Of a stretch of DNA of 64,000 nt, positions 35,222 to 49,800 are shown one piece after another. The stretch comes from Neodiprion pinetum (taxonomy: Eukaryota > Arthropoda > Insecta > Hymenoptera > Diprionidae), in contig NC_060236.1 of NCBI RefSeq assembly GCF_021155775.2, positions 18,526,519 to 18,590,518 of the forward strand. The letters are read 5' to 3'. The notes beneath the pieces are model-generated. The model did not search any database and was not told the origin of the DNA. It was given only the letters and a program-made list of their open reading frames with translations. The first letter of the stretch is position 1, and the number at the start of each line of letters is the position of its first letter. A program made the translations under genes and the position numbers.

Positions 35222-35227
35222 TTTATT
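35222..35227 (-). terminator. AATAAA polyadenylation signal of Cda5
   Basis: TTTATT on the plus strand gives AATAAA on the minus strand, 216 nt beyond the Cda5 stop codon, in an AT-rich stretch. Confidence 0.45.
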
Positions 35228-35442
35228 ATATATATTGAACACACGCAATATCATAAATCTGACAGTTATTATACGCATGCTAATTGGAGCACTCGACGTA
35301 AATTCAATGTATACGTATACGTATATAATATTATATTAATATATCGCACTGAAAGCTTGGGAATTCAACCTCAAATTGATATTGGACCCTCATTTTTACT
35401 ATCAGAATTACGAATGTTCGTTGTCATTATGCGATTTCCGGC

Positions 35443-38400
35443 TCATTCATGGGTTTCGACTTCGTTGTCTATGCGGCTGCTTCGTATTCCGGACTTTCCG
35501 GTCCACGGATAAATGTCCGGACAAGGCTGGCACGTCTTCATGTATCTTACGCCGCTTTTATGCCACAGATTGCAGACCTTTGGGTTGTTGCACTTCTTCG
35601 GTCGTCCCTGAAAAAAAAAAAAAAAAAAAACAACAATAGTAAAAGATTAAGTCTCTGTGAAACTCGGTTTAGGCTAGAAGTTCAACTAAGGATCTATCAA
35701 AAATGGAAAGTCAGAAAATTATACAAGACTCTGAATCGATAACTGAATCAAATTCTGACGAGTTTTGAGTTCTGAGATCAGAAAACTATCCGCGTGGGAA
35801 TCTAAAAAAACCGAACACCGTGAGTTTTGCTGGAATTAGATTGGTTACATTGTATTAAAGAACTCTAGTCGATGCCAAATCCGCATAAATTGTCCGATTT
35901 AAATTAATAACAGCTAAATTTGTTCGTAAACGTATAAATAAGAACACAAATATATGCATGCATGACCCTGTACCATGATTTTGCATAGTTTGTTATTCCA
36001 GTCAGTTCAAAAGCCAAATAAAAATTCAAGCTCAAGGATTTTGTCGATAATTCATTCACAAACCAGATAACGTATGGTTTATCAAAACTGGATACGCGGT
36101 ACTGTTTTGGTAAAAAAAAAAAAAATATAGAATAGTATTTTATGTCAAACGTTTGTTTTTCAAATGTTGTTTTTTTTTTGTTCCTCCATAGTTAGCGGGC
36201 ATTGATTCAATCTAATTCAATTCGAATAATCTCCATTGCACTCATTTAGTCTTTATTGCATTTTTAATCAGTTAGTTTTTTTGGCGAGAAATTACAAGCT
36301 TTATCTAAATGACACGTTTAAGGCACGTCACATGTGATTGCGTACCTGGTAATTGCACTGGAAGGGTTCAAAGTTCGCCAATTGCGTAGTTGGCGTCGGG
36401 TTCCTGACCCATTCAATCGCTTGCGTGTTTGTCACAAGCCAAACGTCGTCCATCGCCACAATAGTGTCCAAGAACGAGATGAATCCTTCCTTGTGATGAG
36501 CTTGCGTAAACCAAGCGGCGTGATAAAAGAGACCGAAAGGTGCCCTGGAACACGACGAGAAGATAATCAAAAAGTTGAATAAACTTTTCATTCCGATCAT
36601 TTTATCATCACCCTTGTCATCATCATCATCATTATCATCATCAATCATCGATGACACTAGGCACTTTAATTTTCAACTATTTCAGCCCCGGTACAATCAA
36701 TGATTTTTTCACTGTCAACAACTGTCACTGTAATTAATCAACTATAATATTAAAGTGATCATAATCTTGTCACCTTGCTCACTATAATCAACTAATTATA
36801 GAAACAGAATTACTGTATGTTTTGTTCGTTAAACAATAGATTATCCAAAATATTTTGATTTATTAGTGTACATAAACATCGTTGTAAATATTTTGGTTAG
36901 TGTAACAATTTAATTCATGAAAAACTACAATGTGTCACAAACCTGTGAACAATTACTTAATCTAATTATCACAATAATCGTTGATTTTATATCTATATAT
37001 TGTTAAAAAAATTGCTATCGTGAATTACTACAATTAACAATGTCGACAACTGTTTCCGGTGACTTTTTTTTTATCGCTATGTCATTGTCAATTATTTTCG
37101 TTACTGTAAATGTAATTACTAACAGTCAGTAATTTCCCTCTACTATAATTAGTGCCATTATAATCATTGACTTCGACTTCTTTTATTTACATAAATAGCT
37201 ACAGTTACCATTATTAATATACGTCGCATAACGTGTCGGCGACAAACATTTCATAAATTACTATTATAACTCTTATTAAAGCAGTTACGATTCCGCCTCA
37301 TTCATTAATTTCATTAGCGTAAAGTATTACTGTTATATTACATATCACTATACCATTAGTAAATCGGTATCCGTCAATTACTGTCAAAATGTTTAGTAGG
37401 TAATTTCCCTGCGATCATTTAAAAGTGTTCCAAGTGTTGGAACTATTTCATATATATATGATGTATCTATAAAATTCGAGATCCCTGAAACAACTATACT
37501 GATTTATTAATCATTCCATATTCATCTGACTGTAAAATTATTAAGATATACTTCATATTGTCTACTGTTTCCCCCAAAAAAAAAAAAAACAATAAAAAAT
37601 AATAATAATATTATCAAAACTGCATTTTTTTTCTCGGCTTCTCCGTTAAAAAGTTGAAATTGTTTTCAAAGACGCATTCTTTGGCAGTTCTTCAGGATCT
37701 ACCTCAATATAAATTTCATATTCGAAATGACCAGAACCTTGTAACTTGAAAAACACATCAGATCAAATTTTTTCTAACGACAGGAAGTGTTACGAAATCG
37801 AAGACAATTAAAAATTCAATTCAAAACTGTGATAAAATTTCTCAAAGTGTTTCTATAAACGCTATAGGCCGAAGGTGTAAAAATTCAAAAATTTTCATAT
37901 CCTACTGTAAACTATGACGTATCGAATTGCAGATGGATAAAATTTTTTACGCATCGATCAAACTGACCGAAAGTTGATTTTCTTATTAGTTCACTAATTC
38001 AACGATTGCAATTACCATAATCCGAGAATGAAATCTTACCCCGAACTGGAATGAATTCCTTTATCTTTCAGCTCACCTGTTCGTCGTGTAATGTCGTTCA
38101 AAGTTCTTTATCAGCATTTTGTAGACGCCGTCGGCCGTCGGAGGGTTGCTGCAAGCGTCGCCCATCGAGCACCTGCCGCCGTTCAAGTCCTGCCACATGA
38201 CCATTGGCACCTCCCAGAGACCCGGGTATGACCTGGTCGGACACGGCGGTATCATGCAGTCGTGGAAGAGTTTGTAGTCCAGGGTGTACGGCCAACTGGG
38301 TGGACGGTTCTCGTATATCGGCATAGACGAATCGTAGGTGAAGTTCATGTCCCATAACATTTTGAACATGTTGTTGCCGCCAACCTGGATGGTAATCATG

Positions 38401-39735
38401 TGAGAAAAAAAATTCACATCTGCATTGTGGTGCGTACTGTCACATTTTCGCGAAACTGAACACCCAAGTGCGCATACGACAAGGTTTCGTCTGTAGACAG
38501 GTTGACCAACTTTGGCTCCGCCCCGGCGCCAATCGTTAATACGCGGGAGCGTTTTGAGGTTATGTTTACCTAAATGCAGTCGTGACAAATTTTCGTTGAC
38601 TCAAGTTCTCAACATAACCTCCTGCGAATTTTTCGAGCTTTTGAACTTTGTTAATACGCGGGAGCGTTTTGAGGTTATGTTTACCTAAATGCAGTCGTGA
38701 CAAATTTTCGTTGACTCAAGTTCTCAACATAACCTCCTGCGAATTTTTCGAGCTTTCGAACTTTGTCTTCGCCCCGACGCCAATCGTTAATACGCGGGAG
38801 TGTTTTGAGGTTATGTTTACCTAAATGCAGTCGTGACAAATTTTCGTTGACTCAAGTTCTCAACATAACCTCCTGCGAATTTTTCGAGCTTTTGAACTTT
38901 GTTAATACGCGGGAGCGTTTTGAGGTTATGTTTACCTAAATGCAGTCTTGACAAATTTTCGTTGACTCAAGTTCTCAACATAACCTCCTGCGAATTTTTC
39001 GAGCTTTCGAACTTTGTCTTCGCCCCGACGCCAATCGTTAATACGCGGGAGCGTTTTGAGGTTATGTTTACCTAAATGCAGTCGTGACAAATTTTCGTTG
39101 ACTCAAGTTCTCAACATAACCTCCTGCGAATTTTTCGAGCTTTCGAACTTTGGCGTCACCCCGGCGACAATCGTTAATACGCGAGAGTGTTTCGAGGTTA
39201 TGTTTACCTAAATGCAGTTATGTCAAATTTTCGCTGCCTCAAATTCTTAACGCAACATATCCTTTTTTCGGCGAATTTTTCGAGCTAGCGTTCGGTCGCA
39301 ACTGATTCCGAGTTGGTCAACCTGATAATTTGCTAAAATCCTCAGCGCGTCGATGAAATATTATATCAATAGAATCACGTGATTTGGCGCATGCGCATTT
39401 TCGTATTCGTGGAAATCACAGTGCATACAACATAATTTCTTGAATGAATTGATTTGACGATATTAAATTAGAATAAAACCGACTGATTATTCAACACTTT
39501 ATCCGCCATAAAGGATCCAAAAGTATGGGTTTCCAAGTTCGAACGAAGTCTGATTGCTTAGAATTAGACTTGGAAGTTTGATTCTTTGGATCGAGATGAA
39601 ACTATAATTACCGACAAAAATGGCGCTCGCATTCCCTTGATGTCATCCAAACGCACTCCTCCATATGCAGCGAGAATTTCTCGCTGTCCCGCCACTTCGC
39701 GAGCCCATTTTCGGTGAGAGAATTGTTCTCCAAAA
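35443..39735 (-). CDS. Cda5: Cda5 deacetylase domain, C-terminal exons
   Basis: Exon 39735-39612 gives FGEQFSHRKW, AGQREILAAYGGV and GMRAPFLS (motif 3). Exon 38384-38077 gives VGGNNMFKMLWDMNFTYDSS, PPSWPYTLDYKLFHDC and NFERHYTTN. Exon 36544-36346 gives APFGLFYHAAWFTQAHHKEG (motif 5) and DDVWLVTNTQAIEWVR. The last exon, 35607-35443, encodes 54 residues with six Cys-containing positions (CNNPKVCNLWHK, CQPCPD) and a stop at 35443-35445. The introns are large (5.1 kb between 39735 and exon B) and contain a tandem-repeat block at 38.5-39.3 kb. Confidence 0.88.
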
Positions 39736-42700
39736 CTGTGCCTGGAATTGGATTATCAGTGAACAACGTAATTCTTCAATTGCCGCAACTTTTCGAACTA
39801 AATTATAAAAAAATGATGTATGATACGTTTTTGTTAGTTTTGAAATGATATGAATGGATATTAGAAACCGTGTAGCACTGAAGAAAGCTCAATTGTTATA
39901 ATTAAACAATTCGTAAAGGAAGAAAATATACATGTCTATAATTATTACACACCGAACGAATGACTAACCGTTAGCTGTGATCATTACTATTTCATCTACA
40001 AAAATACTTAGGTTGTTAAATTAATCAACGGTATAATGAATAACGAATTTCCCTATAATCGCATGACAACTTTTCGTTATTAGTCACATAATCCGGAAAC
40101 AATGCATTTTTTAATAGCTATTTGATATTGGAACAAACAAAATGAGGTAGAAAAACGTGACACTGAATAGATTTGCAAAATACACACCTAATAATAATGA
40201 TAAAAATAATAATAACATTGGTAAGAAAATAATGTACTGAATTGTCAAACTTGAATCCTGAAATTGTAGTCCATTGATGAATCACATCAAAAATTTAACT
40301 GGATGGTTTTTCAGTTTGAAACATCACAAAAATTGAGTAAAAGGGAATACATTGTAAATATGTATGATTAATTAAGAAGGTTGAAACCAAAAAATTCATC
40401 AAATGTGTTCGCAGTCTCGGTTTGTTCGAATGAAAAAAAAGAATTACCAGAAAGTTTGAGAGAATATTTGATCAAAAAGATTTTTTCTACAACTAATTTA
40501 TTTGAGTCTTGACAAACCTGAATATTTAAAAACTGATAATAAATCGGTATGTGGAATTGAGTTTAGACCATCGAAAATCGAAAGAATGTTCAGTATGAAA
40601 GGATGTAAATTTCAATAAAATTTACCCGACTAATTGAAAAGCTAGGTGAACGAGTGATCAAAACTGTGTTCAATTAAATTTCGATGAAAGATGAAACAGT
40701 AAAAACAGGAAAATGAAAAATCCAGACACCCAAGAAAACGTTCTTAATAAAAAACGGAATAACATTAATATAGAAACCGGCAAACATAAGGCGTAAAATG
40801 TTATCACAGGTCAAACATTAAAATGTGAAATAAAAACCTTTGCGAAAAATTCACGAAGAGAAAAGTACGTGATCAATTTTCCAGAAATGAAAAGAAGAAA
40901 TAGCTTGAGATCGCCGCAAAAGGGAGCGAAAATGGCAAAATGCAGGCTGCGTTTCATAGCTAATATTTGCACGTAATCCGTAATTGAAGAGCAAAGCCCG
41001 CTTCCCACGCCTGAAGGAAGGCTGCAGCATGCATCGGCTTATACAACTTAGAACGCGGTTATTACAGAGGTATGAGCATTACAGCGAGGATTTTCAATAG
41101 TTCACATATGGCAGCCAATATAAATATTAAAGGTTTCAGAGACTGCAGAGCGGTAAGGAATTTTTTCCAAGGTTTGTGTCAAAGTATATTACGTTCGACA
41201 ATTAAAAACATGCAGTTCCTTATTCGTAAGCCTTTCGTACGACGTGGGTGAAAAGTTTTTGATGTTTTCGTTCCTCCTTTTTTTCATCATATTGAAGTTA
41301 GTGACGTTATTTCGTAACGATTCATGCTGGGAAAAAACCATCATTTGACGTAATAAGACAAAACGCAGCCATGTTTCGAAATCTTATCTTCATTAAAATC
41401 AGTGTAAAGTTAAGAAAATCATGATTTTATCCCTAATGTTTCGTTACGATAATGTTACTAATTTCAATCTCATCTTTTACAGATGAAAAAGAAGCGAGAT
41501 AATTACTGTGATACAGTTCAGAATTTCTATTTGACCTGTCAAAAAAAGACCATTTTTCTAGAAAATTGATAATCGGTAAGTTATCATTTTGTGTTGAATT
41601 ATCCATGAAGCGTTAGAAATAATGTATCGAAATTCATATCTGACACTGAGAATCGAGTTAGGTCAAAAAAGTATTGAAATAAAAGCGCAATGCAACAAAG
41701 GATTCAAAAGTGCAACTGAAGCTAGCCGCTACGTTAAATTAAGAAAATTGTCTCGTCAAAAATACATACGTTTGACGAGAATCATTTGACGAGATATTCG
41801 TAGATTGAGTATTTGTCACATAATTGTTACGAATAAACGCTTAGATATCGATGCTGTGTTTCAAATTACTTAAGAATTATTGAAAATCTGATATGTTTGT
41901 TGAATTTCATTCTACGATGGCTCATTTCACTTGGCCAATTATTCACCACAAAGTTGCTGAAACAGATTTCTTTTTCTGAGTAGTCAATTCAATATTGCCA
42001 TTTGGTATCATCAGTTGTCAATGTTGTAAAATCAAATATTAAACGCCGTCAGTATCGTGAAAAAAAAGCTTTTCAGTCAGTTCGTAGCCTTAACGGTTTT
42101 TCAAGAATGAAATTAGACTTCGTAGATTAAAATCTAACCTAATAATATTAATAAAAATTATCGATAATTAATTGGCCAAGCAGCATCTTTGTAAGTATCG
42201 CCCGACTAGCGTCATAAAAGGTCAACTCCGGGAACCGCATCGAGTTGTAAAATACTCACAGAAGATAAACGAGTTATCAAGTTACGTGGGATTATCAACT
42301 GCAATGTTCTGCTCGAGAGGAGAACCAGAGGCTACAATATAAATAAACTACCGCGTTCTGGTTCTCGGCTTATTACTTTTCCCACACTAACCCACGCCGA
42401 TCCTGGACGTCATTGTCCGAGTTTGCAGAATCGAGTTGTTACCATTTTAGACGACTTTGTCCATGCAAAACGCAACACGATGCGATGCGATGCAATGCAA
42501 TGCAATAATAACTGGCACAAGACAAATCTGTGTGTATGTGTGAAACAAACTGTTCAAGTTGCGTCACCTTGTTCTGAACTACAATGTACGGCTATAGGCT
42601 GTACGAGTATATTGCAAAGTTTAGTTGAGAAGAAAGAAGTACGAGAAAAAAAAACAAAAACGAGCCTTGATGATGGGAAAGCCTTGTAAAGTCGCTGACA

Positions 42701-43751
42701 ATGAGAAATTATCCGCTAATTCCACGCACAAAGAATCTTGAGCTTATTGTTAGTCGTGTGCAATTCTATTGCACGATAATTATCTCTCTGAGCGCGATTC
42801 AGCTTCAAATAGCCTTCGAGTAGAACGGATAAAATAGATTTATGTTTAGTTGTTTTTTTTAGTTCTTATTCCTGTCTTTCGTTTCTCTCGCGTCAATTTC
42901 TACCGATTTGGACGAGGTATAGTTACGTTATAATGTACATACTATTTATTACCTCATCGTGACAAAAATATGCAACTATACATAATTACGACATCGTGAC
43001 GAAATTTTCTTGACGAAAGATTTTTCCCTCCACTCTTGTGATTACAAAAAATTATACTAAATATACACGCGGTAATTGAAAAGATGGCAAATGAAAAAAA
43101 AAAAAATGCAGAGGTATTCGATTAACTTTATTCAATCAAATATTCGTGAATAGAAATCTAAATTTCAAGTAATTCTGCTTGAGCGGACGTTAATTCTCAG
43201 TACGTTTAAAGAGCGTGAATTTTTTTGCTATTCCGAGTTTTGAAACGTCGAAATTTTTGCAGGTTTCTATGCAAAACCGTATTACTATAATTTGGTATGG
43301 GAATTTCTGCGTTTTGATTCTCTCTTTTGAGCCACTCACGAAAGAATTGTTCGTGAACGAAATTTTTTCAAAAATTATCTCTGAATATTTTACTGAACGT
43401 AACAAAGTGGGAATTTATATCTAGGCATTTGCGTGTTCGTACGTCACGCTTTTCACCAGGAATTATAAGGTCAGAAGGTCGACTGCCGAGTCTTGGTAAG
43501 TTGAACTATCCTTTTACTGACTGCGAAACTATTTATATACTGCATCACGCAGTGTAAAGGAACGCGGTTTGTACGAAGAATGTTGCTGTGTAAAATGTAG
43601 TGTTCAACGTTCATCGACTGTATTGTAACTGAAATTACATCCATCAAATAAAATATTCTGTCAAGACATTCACTGCGCTACTAATAATGATTATTATCGT
43701 TTTGTTTTGTGTCTTCTTTCTTCTCAATAATTCTGTGCGAATGATACGGTG

Positions 43752-43807
<56 letters not shown>

Positions 43808-46800
43808 TGAGTACGTTGTACAATAACTTGACTATAATAATCAATGTTGCGTAATGTTATTTCAGCTAATTATAGGCAACGCAGTTTTAACAATGTGAGA
43901 GCTTTGCTTCGATCGAGACGCGAAATCTCCTACGTAATAGCTATATTAATAATAATAACAACAATAATTGGCAATTAAAGACTTTATCCCAGAGAATTAT
44001 CTTCCTTATATATAAATATATTGAGGAAGTTGGTGTAATGTTATTATGTTATCATGCGGATGCGATCCAATTATAACCTTGTTTTCGAATAGCGTGGTGA
44101 AAAAAAAAACCGACTGTAAACCGTACGGATTTGGGAATATTTGGTTAATTGCCTGAGTGAAAACAATATAATTATAATGGCTGACTTTTTCTTCTTTCTC
44201 TTGCGTAAGAACTTCAGAGTACGTGGCATAAAATTTTATCAGACGCGGTATCATATTTTTGTTTTATACATTGTCAGATCGACAGAATTGATACTTTTTT
44301 GTACAACTGGAAATATTTTTGAAAATAGAGCCCCAGAGAATCAGAGAGCCGAATCCTGCTGTTTAAGATTTTTGCATTCCGCGAATATTTGGGGTCTGTA
44401 ACCGAAAAGGTTTCTGTATATCGCCTAAAACTGAATTGAACTTTTGCCTATCAGAATCTTGGAATATGTGTAAAATGATGACTTGAATTTTTGAAATTTA
44501 ATTATATTCCCAGCAGGTACAATATTATCGATATACAAAAAATTCAGTGTTCGTTTGTAATCCGAAAACATTGAATCTACGCAATTAAAAGTTACGCAAG
44601 TCGAAAGCCAAGAAATTGTTTCGGATCTTCAAAAATCAAATTTCTGTATGTTCTCGAGAGAATTGCGGTTCAATTTCGAAAGTGTGCCTTATTTTCAATA
44701 TAAAAAAACGTAATTCATGGGGTTCAACAAAGCGATCGGGTGCGTTAAGATTGGAAGCTGATTGAAAAAATCAATTTAAGGAAACTGCTGAAAATTCTCG
44801 AGCCAAAAAAAACAAAAAAAAAAACAAAGGAAAATAAAAATTACGGATTGGTGCACGTAAAAGGTTAACAATTATTTGTACTTACGAAACTGTGTGGGAC
44901 GCAATTTCGTGACCATTAACGTAAAGGTTTTGCACCTGACTGTAGTCAGTCCACTCGTGGGAAACGTAGAATGTTGCTGAGATTGGACATCCATTTGGAT
45001 TTTTTCGATCTTTTTCGAACAGGTCCGCGTACAAACCTTTGTTGAGGTCATTTACAGAGTCGTCAAAAGTCAGGAGGACCATCTGCGGTATTTCTTCTGG
45101 CGTGTAACCCCCTGAATCGTTGCCGGAATCGGTTTTGATCGACCGGGAATTCGGGATATCGGAGGGATCGGATTTTCGTCGAGTAACAAGCGATCGAAGT
45201 CACAGAAAGAGGAAGAGAGAAAGAAAGAGAGAGTGGTGAAGATCACAGACAGTTTTCAGGTTAGGCGTAGAAGATCAGGTCGGAAGTGTTAGGAATTCAG
45301 GAGTGAAAAAGAACACAAAGAAAAAAACATGTTAGCGATCACCATTCAGTGTTAGTTGCCTCGCAGAAAATACATCGAAGTACCGATTTTTTGCCGATTT
45401 TCTTGCCGATTTCTTGCCGATTTTCATTTTATTTTTCCAATTTATGTGTTTTGAAGTGACCGTTGTAATGTGTGTAAAACGCTCACGACGATTATGATAT
45501 AATCGGTAAATACTAGTCGTGAACACCGCGGAGCGAAAGCTAAAAGAGCGTGAGAAAATCGGCTCGAGTATTAATATGTAATGCTTGAGAAAACACAGAA
45601 AGAAACAGAGATAGACAGAGGGAATGAGAGCAATTAGACAACCAGCTTCGCCTAGACGCGCGTATTACACATATATTATTCCGTAAAAGGCCTGAGCAAA
45701 AATATACAAAATCGTTAAAAACCGGTTGACTCAAATTTTTCAGGATCAGTTTCTGCGTTATGGTTTGTACGGGTAAATTATCGGTGACAAAATCGTCATT
45801 ATTGAGAATCCCAAAATTTATGACAAGTTCAAAATCGGTTTTGAAATTATCAAGTCAAGTTGCCCTCGTCGAAGCTTCAAGCCTTCGAAGAATATTATAC
45901 GCGATTTTCACCCAACCGGGATTCGAAAACAAAAAATGATGACGGTCAAATTACGAAACCTGTTGAATCTGTTAAAAATTCTGCGAACTTTTTGTTGGAA
46001 AATTGAAATTATGGTTTGAGCAATGTGTTTGATTCAGCCTTTTCCGGAGTCTTTTGATACCGATTCCGGACAGGTCGTGCAAGTTTCGTTGCCCATTTTT
46101 CGTTTTCGATCCGCAATCCGGGTAGCGGATGACGTGAGATACAAATGTGTGTGTAATTCTGATGGATTTTGATCGGAATTGGTACGTGAACTTACGAAAC
46201 GGTATGCGACGCCATCTCGTGACCGGCAGCGTAAAGATTTTGTACCTGGCTATAATCTGTCCATTCGTGGGACACATAGAAAGTTGCCGCTATTGGGCAG
46301 CCGTTTGGATTTAGCCGATCATTTTCGAACAAATCGGTGTACAACTGTTTGTTTAGATCGTTTACTGCGTCGTCGAACGTTAAAATTACTAGCTGAGGAA
46401 TCTCTTCAGGCAGCAAACCACCTACAGATATATTAATCCGTTTTATACAATTCATCGTCAGCTAAAGTGCCGCGATCGATTATCAAAATACGTCAGTTCT
46501 CTCTGTTCTCCGTATCCACTTTCAGATATTCAAAATGCGTTGGAAATTTCTGTTGTGATTCTGAAATTTTTCTTACGTCAACTGTGAATAATTGTGTGCT
46601 AGAAAGTTTCCTGGCAAATGTTGCAGAGAAGTTACAGGATCGAAAATTCAGAAATTTGACGATTTGAAAGTGAAGCACGCTAGACGAAAATTTTTATGAA
46701 ATTGAACAGATGATTTGAAAAAATATTCTGTCTAGTAATTCGTGAAAAAGACCTTTTTGAATTGTATGATTTACAGATTGAATTATAGTTTTTTTCATAC

Positions 46801-49800
46801 ACACACGTCAATCGCACTCTGTTTTCAAATTCCAGCGAAAAATACAAATTTGTAAAAAATTTTCGAGCCGGTAACTCTCCTGATTCGATTTCAAGTTTGT
46901 GGTGATTTTGAGTAGTAATAATTTTGAAGCTGGTTGCGTCGCACGCTGTGTCTGCAAATATTATTTGTTCGTTTGTTCGTCGCGGGTGTAATTCTGATGA
47001 AACAATACTACCAACGGAATAAACTTACGATAATTATTGTACGGTGTAAATTCGTACGATGCATGAAGAATATCAGATTATTCGACGATAGAGAATGTCA
47101 AGAATTTTTTGACGTTCGTTCGATAAAAAGTATACCTAACACTTATTTCACCGTCCAAGCTTTGGGAATAGAAAATACGTAAAGCTTGAGGATGTGATCT
47201 TGCACAATTTTATTTTTATATACATATATATATATATTTTTTTGCAGTTATTCACGAATTTAAAACAATAACAAAAAAAAAATAATGTCGCAAATGTCGA
47301 CCAAACATATCCGTGATGTTCATTTTAGTCAAAAATGATTTCAAATTGATTTCCTTCGACAGTGAAAAAAATTCCAACAGAATCATTTCAAATTTCTGTA
47401 AACTTTCATCTTTAACCAAAATTCACAACATTCGTACTGAACTCTCGACTGAAATCTGTTTACAGAAACGTTTAAGCCCGTTTAAATAAAAATTAACGAT
47501 TTTTCGGCAAGATCTTTGAAACGAGACGAAATAATATTCGAAACGAAAGTTTTCACCGAGAGATTTCACCCTTCGTCGAATGATCTGTCATTCTCACGTG
47601 CATCGCCTTGGATATAATTGCAAAAAAAAAAAAGAAAAAAAAATTTACCAACAGGTTAAAAGACTCACCCGGAATGTCGGGGCCTCCGCAGTTGCAATCA
47701 GGAAGAAGACAGACGTCCTTCCTGCATTTGGCGGCAGGTTTGTCGACCTGAGGTGTTGGATAGACGGGTTCGGGTCTGGTCGGCAGGTTCTTGTATATGT
47801 CAACAAACTCTTGGGCCTTCGATACGAACTGCGTCGACGGTTTTAGCGTTGGCCGAGAACGACTTTGAGACGAAAAAAATCTTAGTTGCAAAATTAAAAT
47901 CGATCTTACGATTATATAGTGAAGCGAAGTGTAATTTAAATCCCTGACGTTGTAATTTTGTGATTAACGAATCGCTGATACGCATCTGTTACACCGTTCA
48001 ACAAAATTTTTTCGTCAGAGTATAAATGCATAGTGTAATTTAATTTCTTTCACCTCAAAAGTGAAGAGAAACTTTTTCAAGTTCAATGACTAGGAGAGCA
48101 TTATTTTGAAGTTTAATAAATGATTCTATAGACCAAGACGAGCCTTTTCAACTATTCGACAGGTTCGTTTTAACCAATTTTCCAAAAGATCAGTTACCGT
48201 AGGTTGAAAGTTGAAACTAATTATTTTTTTCTATGTTTTACGATTATAGACTCAATTCATTTTCTTTGTAATCAGCATAATATCTACGTTCTGGTCAAAA
48301 TAGCAAAGTTTGATAAAAATATATGTAGGTAACTTTTTTCCATTTTTCTCGGCGTCAAGATGAAGAAAACATAATTAGTAACTAGGGTACAAAACGAATA
48401 ATATATATATATATATATATATATATTAGGGTGTTTCAGAAAAAAATAATTTTCGTACTTTTCACAACTCGTTAACCGATATTATATTTTTGTCCATTAA
48501 ACGTGTCTGTCAGACGATCGAGATGAGATTGACGATTTGATTTCGTCGAGATCAATGTCCGGTCAATTTCGGATAGGCCGATAATCGAATACAAATTAGC
48601 TATAACTAGCCAAAATCCAAATGAATATGTATTATGCGTTGTCGAAATACTCACGGTGGTGCTGTTCCTCGGTTAACCTGCGATCGTGACCGGCTGAGAA
48701 ATAAAAAAAAAAGAACATCGTTAGCTGTAAATTAATATCGCTCGAAAAGTTATCCGGAAATACGAGTCTTGAGGGAATAGTCTTTATATTAGCATCATAA
48801 AGACCGTTTCCAATACCACGAAACTTTGATGAAACGATCGTGCGAGTTTCCAAAAAAGACCTCAGGATTTCCTTGAAGGTATATAAAAAATATCAAAAAC
48901 CGGCGATTAAGAATATACTTGAAAGAAAATCTCAGAATTTAAACAAAAACGTGTAATCAGATAATCCTCATGACTTGTGTTTTCTTTCTTTCTCTTCTTA
49001 ACATGTTACTCGAACGAATCGCAATAAACTAAAGCTGATGTAATTTCCGATCTAATCGTCGAAAGTCGGAATTTTTTTAAATCGGATCTATTCATAACCC
49101 AATTTACCTCAAACACGTTCGATTTTTTCTCAAAACTGAATCATTATACTATTCAAAACTATTTCCGAATGTATTTAATTCCGGTAAATTTCCGGACGTA
49201 AAGAAATTCTTGAAGGATTAACTGGAAGCCCGAAAAACTACTTGGATCACAGAATTTGAGTAGCGTAATGGCGATTTTTGATGAAGTTCTCTGACGTTGC
49301 CAAGTGAATACTTTGTAAGACGTGTCGGTAAACGAAAACGAAATAAAAATTTCGAAAAAACGGTTTGCAATGATTGAAAATTGGTAAATTTATTACATAC
49401 GTCGGCACCGTGACGGAAACTGGACGTTCGGTAGTTGGTATAGGCGTAGTGGTGGTGGTGAGAGTTGGCGTGTGAGTCTCAATAACGACATTCGGCGTCG
49501 TAATGATTCCGGCAGAGTGACTGATCACGTTATTCCTTGAAGAAAAAGATGAAAACAATCATATATACTCCAGTTTTCATCACCATTATTGTTATCACCA
49601 CGCTTCCACATATACATAAACCATCAGTTTATTATACTACATTTATACAATGAAGAAAATACACCTCGTGGATATAAATGGTCAAACTGTTTATTCAAAT
49701 TGGTTGACGTTTCGGTTGAAGAATACTTTTTTTTAATTTTTTTTTTTTTTTTTTTGAAAAAAAGATTTTGTTGCAGACACGTGCAATCGGTAAAATAAGT

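Larger units (their letters stand above)
30559..35442. other. intergenic region between M13 5' end and Cda5 3' end
   Basis: This 4.9-kb stretch contains the 30.76-31.54 kb inverted-repeat element, AT microsatellites (about 32970-32990 and 34168-34190), and a more complex segment at 34750-35140 with a GCGCATGCGC site. No open frame has domain-like content or consistent splice sites. The proximal part (30559 onward) should hold the M13 promoter and 5'UTR, and the distal part the Cda5 3'UTR. No TATA box was singled out. Confidence 0.45.

Noticed and set aside
36599..36650. Asp-rich peptide from the (ATC)n run next to Cda5 exon 36346-36544
   Set aside because: A simple-sequence repeat upstream of the exon's acceptor; not part of the spliced frame.
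47580..47846. Plus-strand frame over the Cda5 CRKDVC exon
   Set aside because: Antisense shadow of a clearly conserved minus-strand exon.
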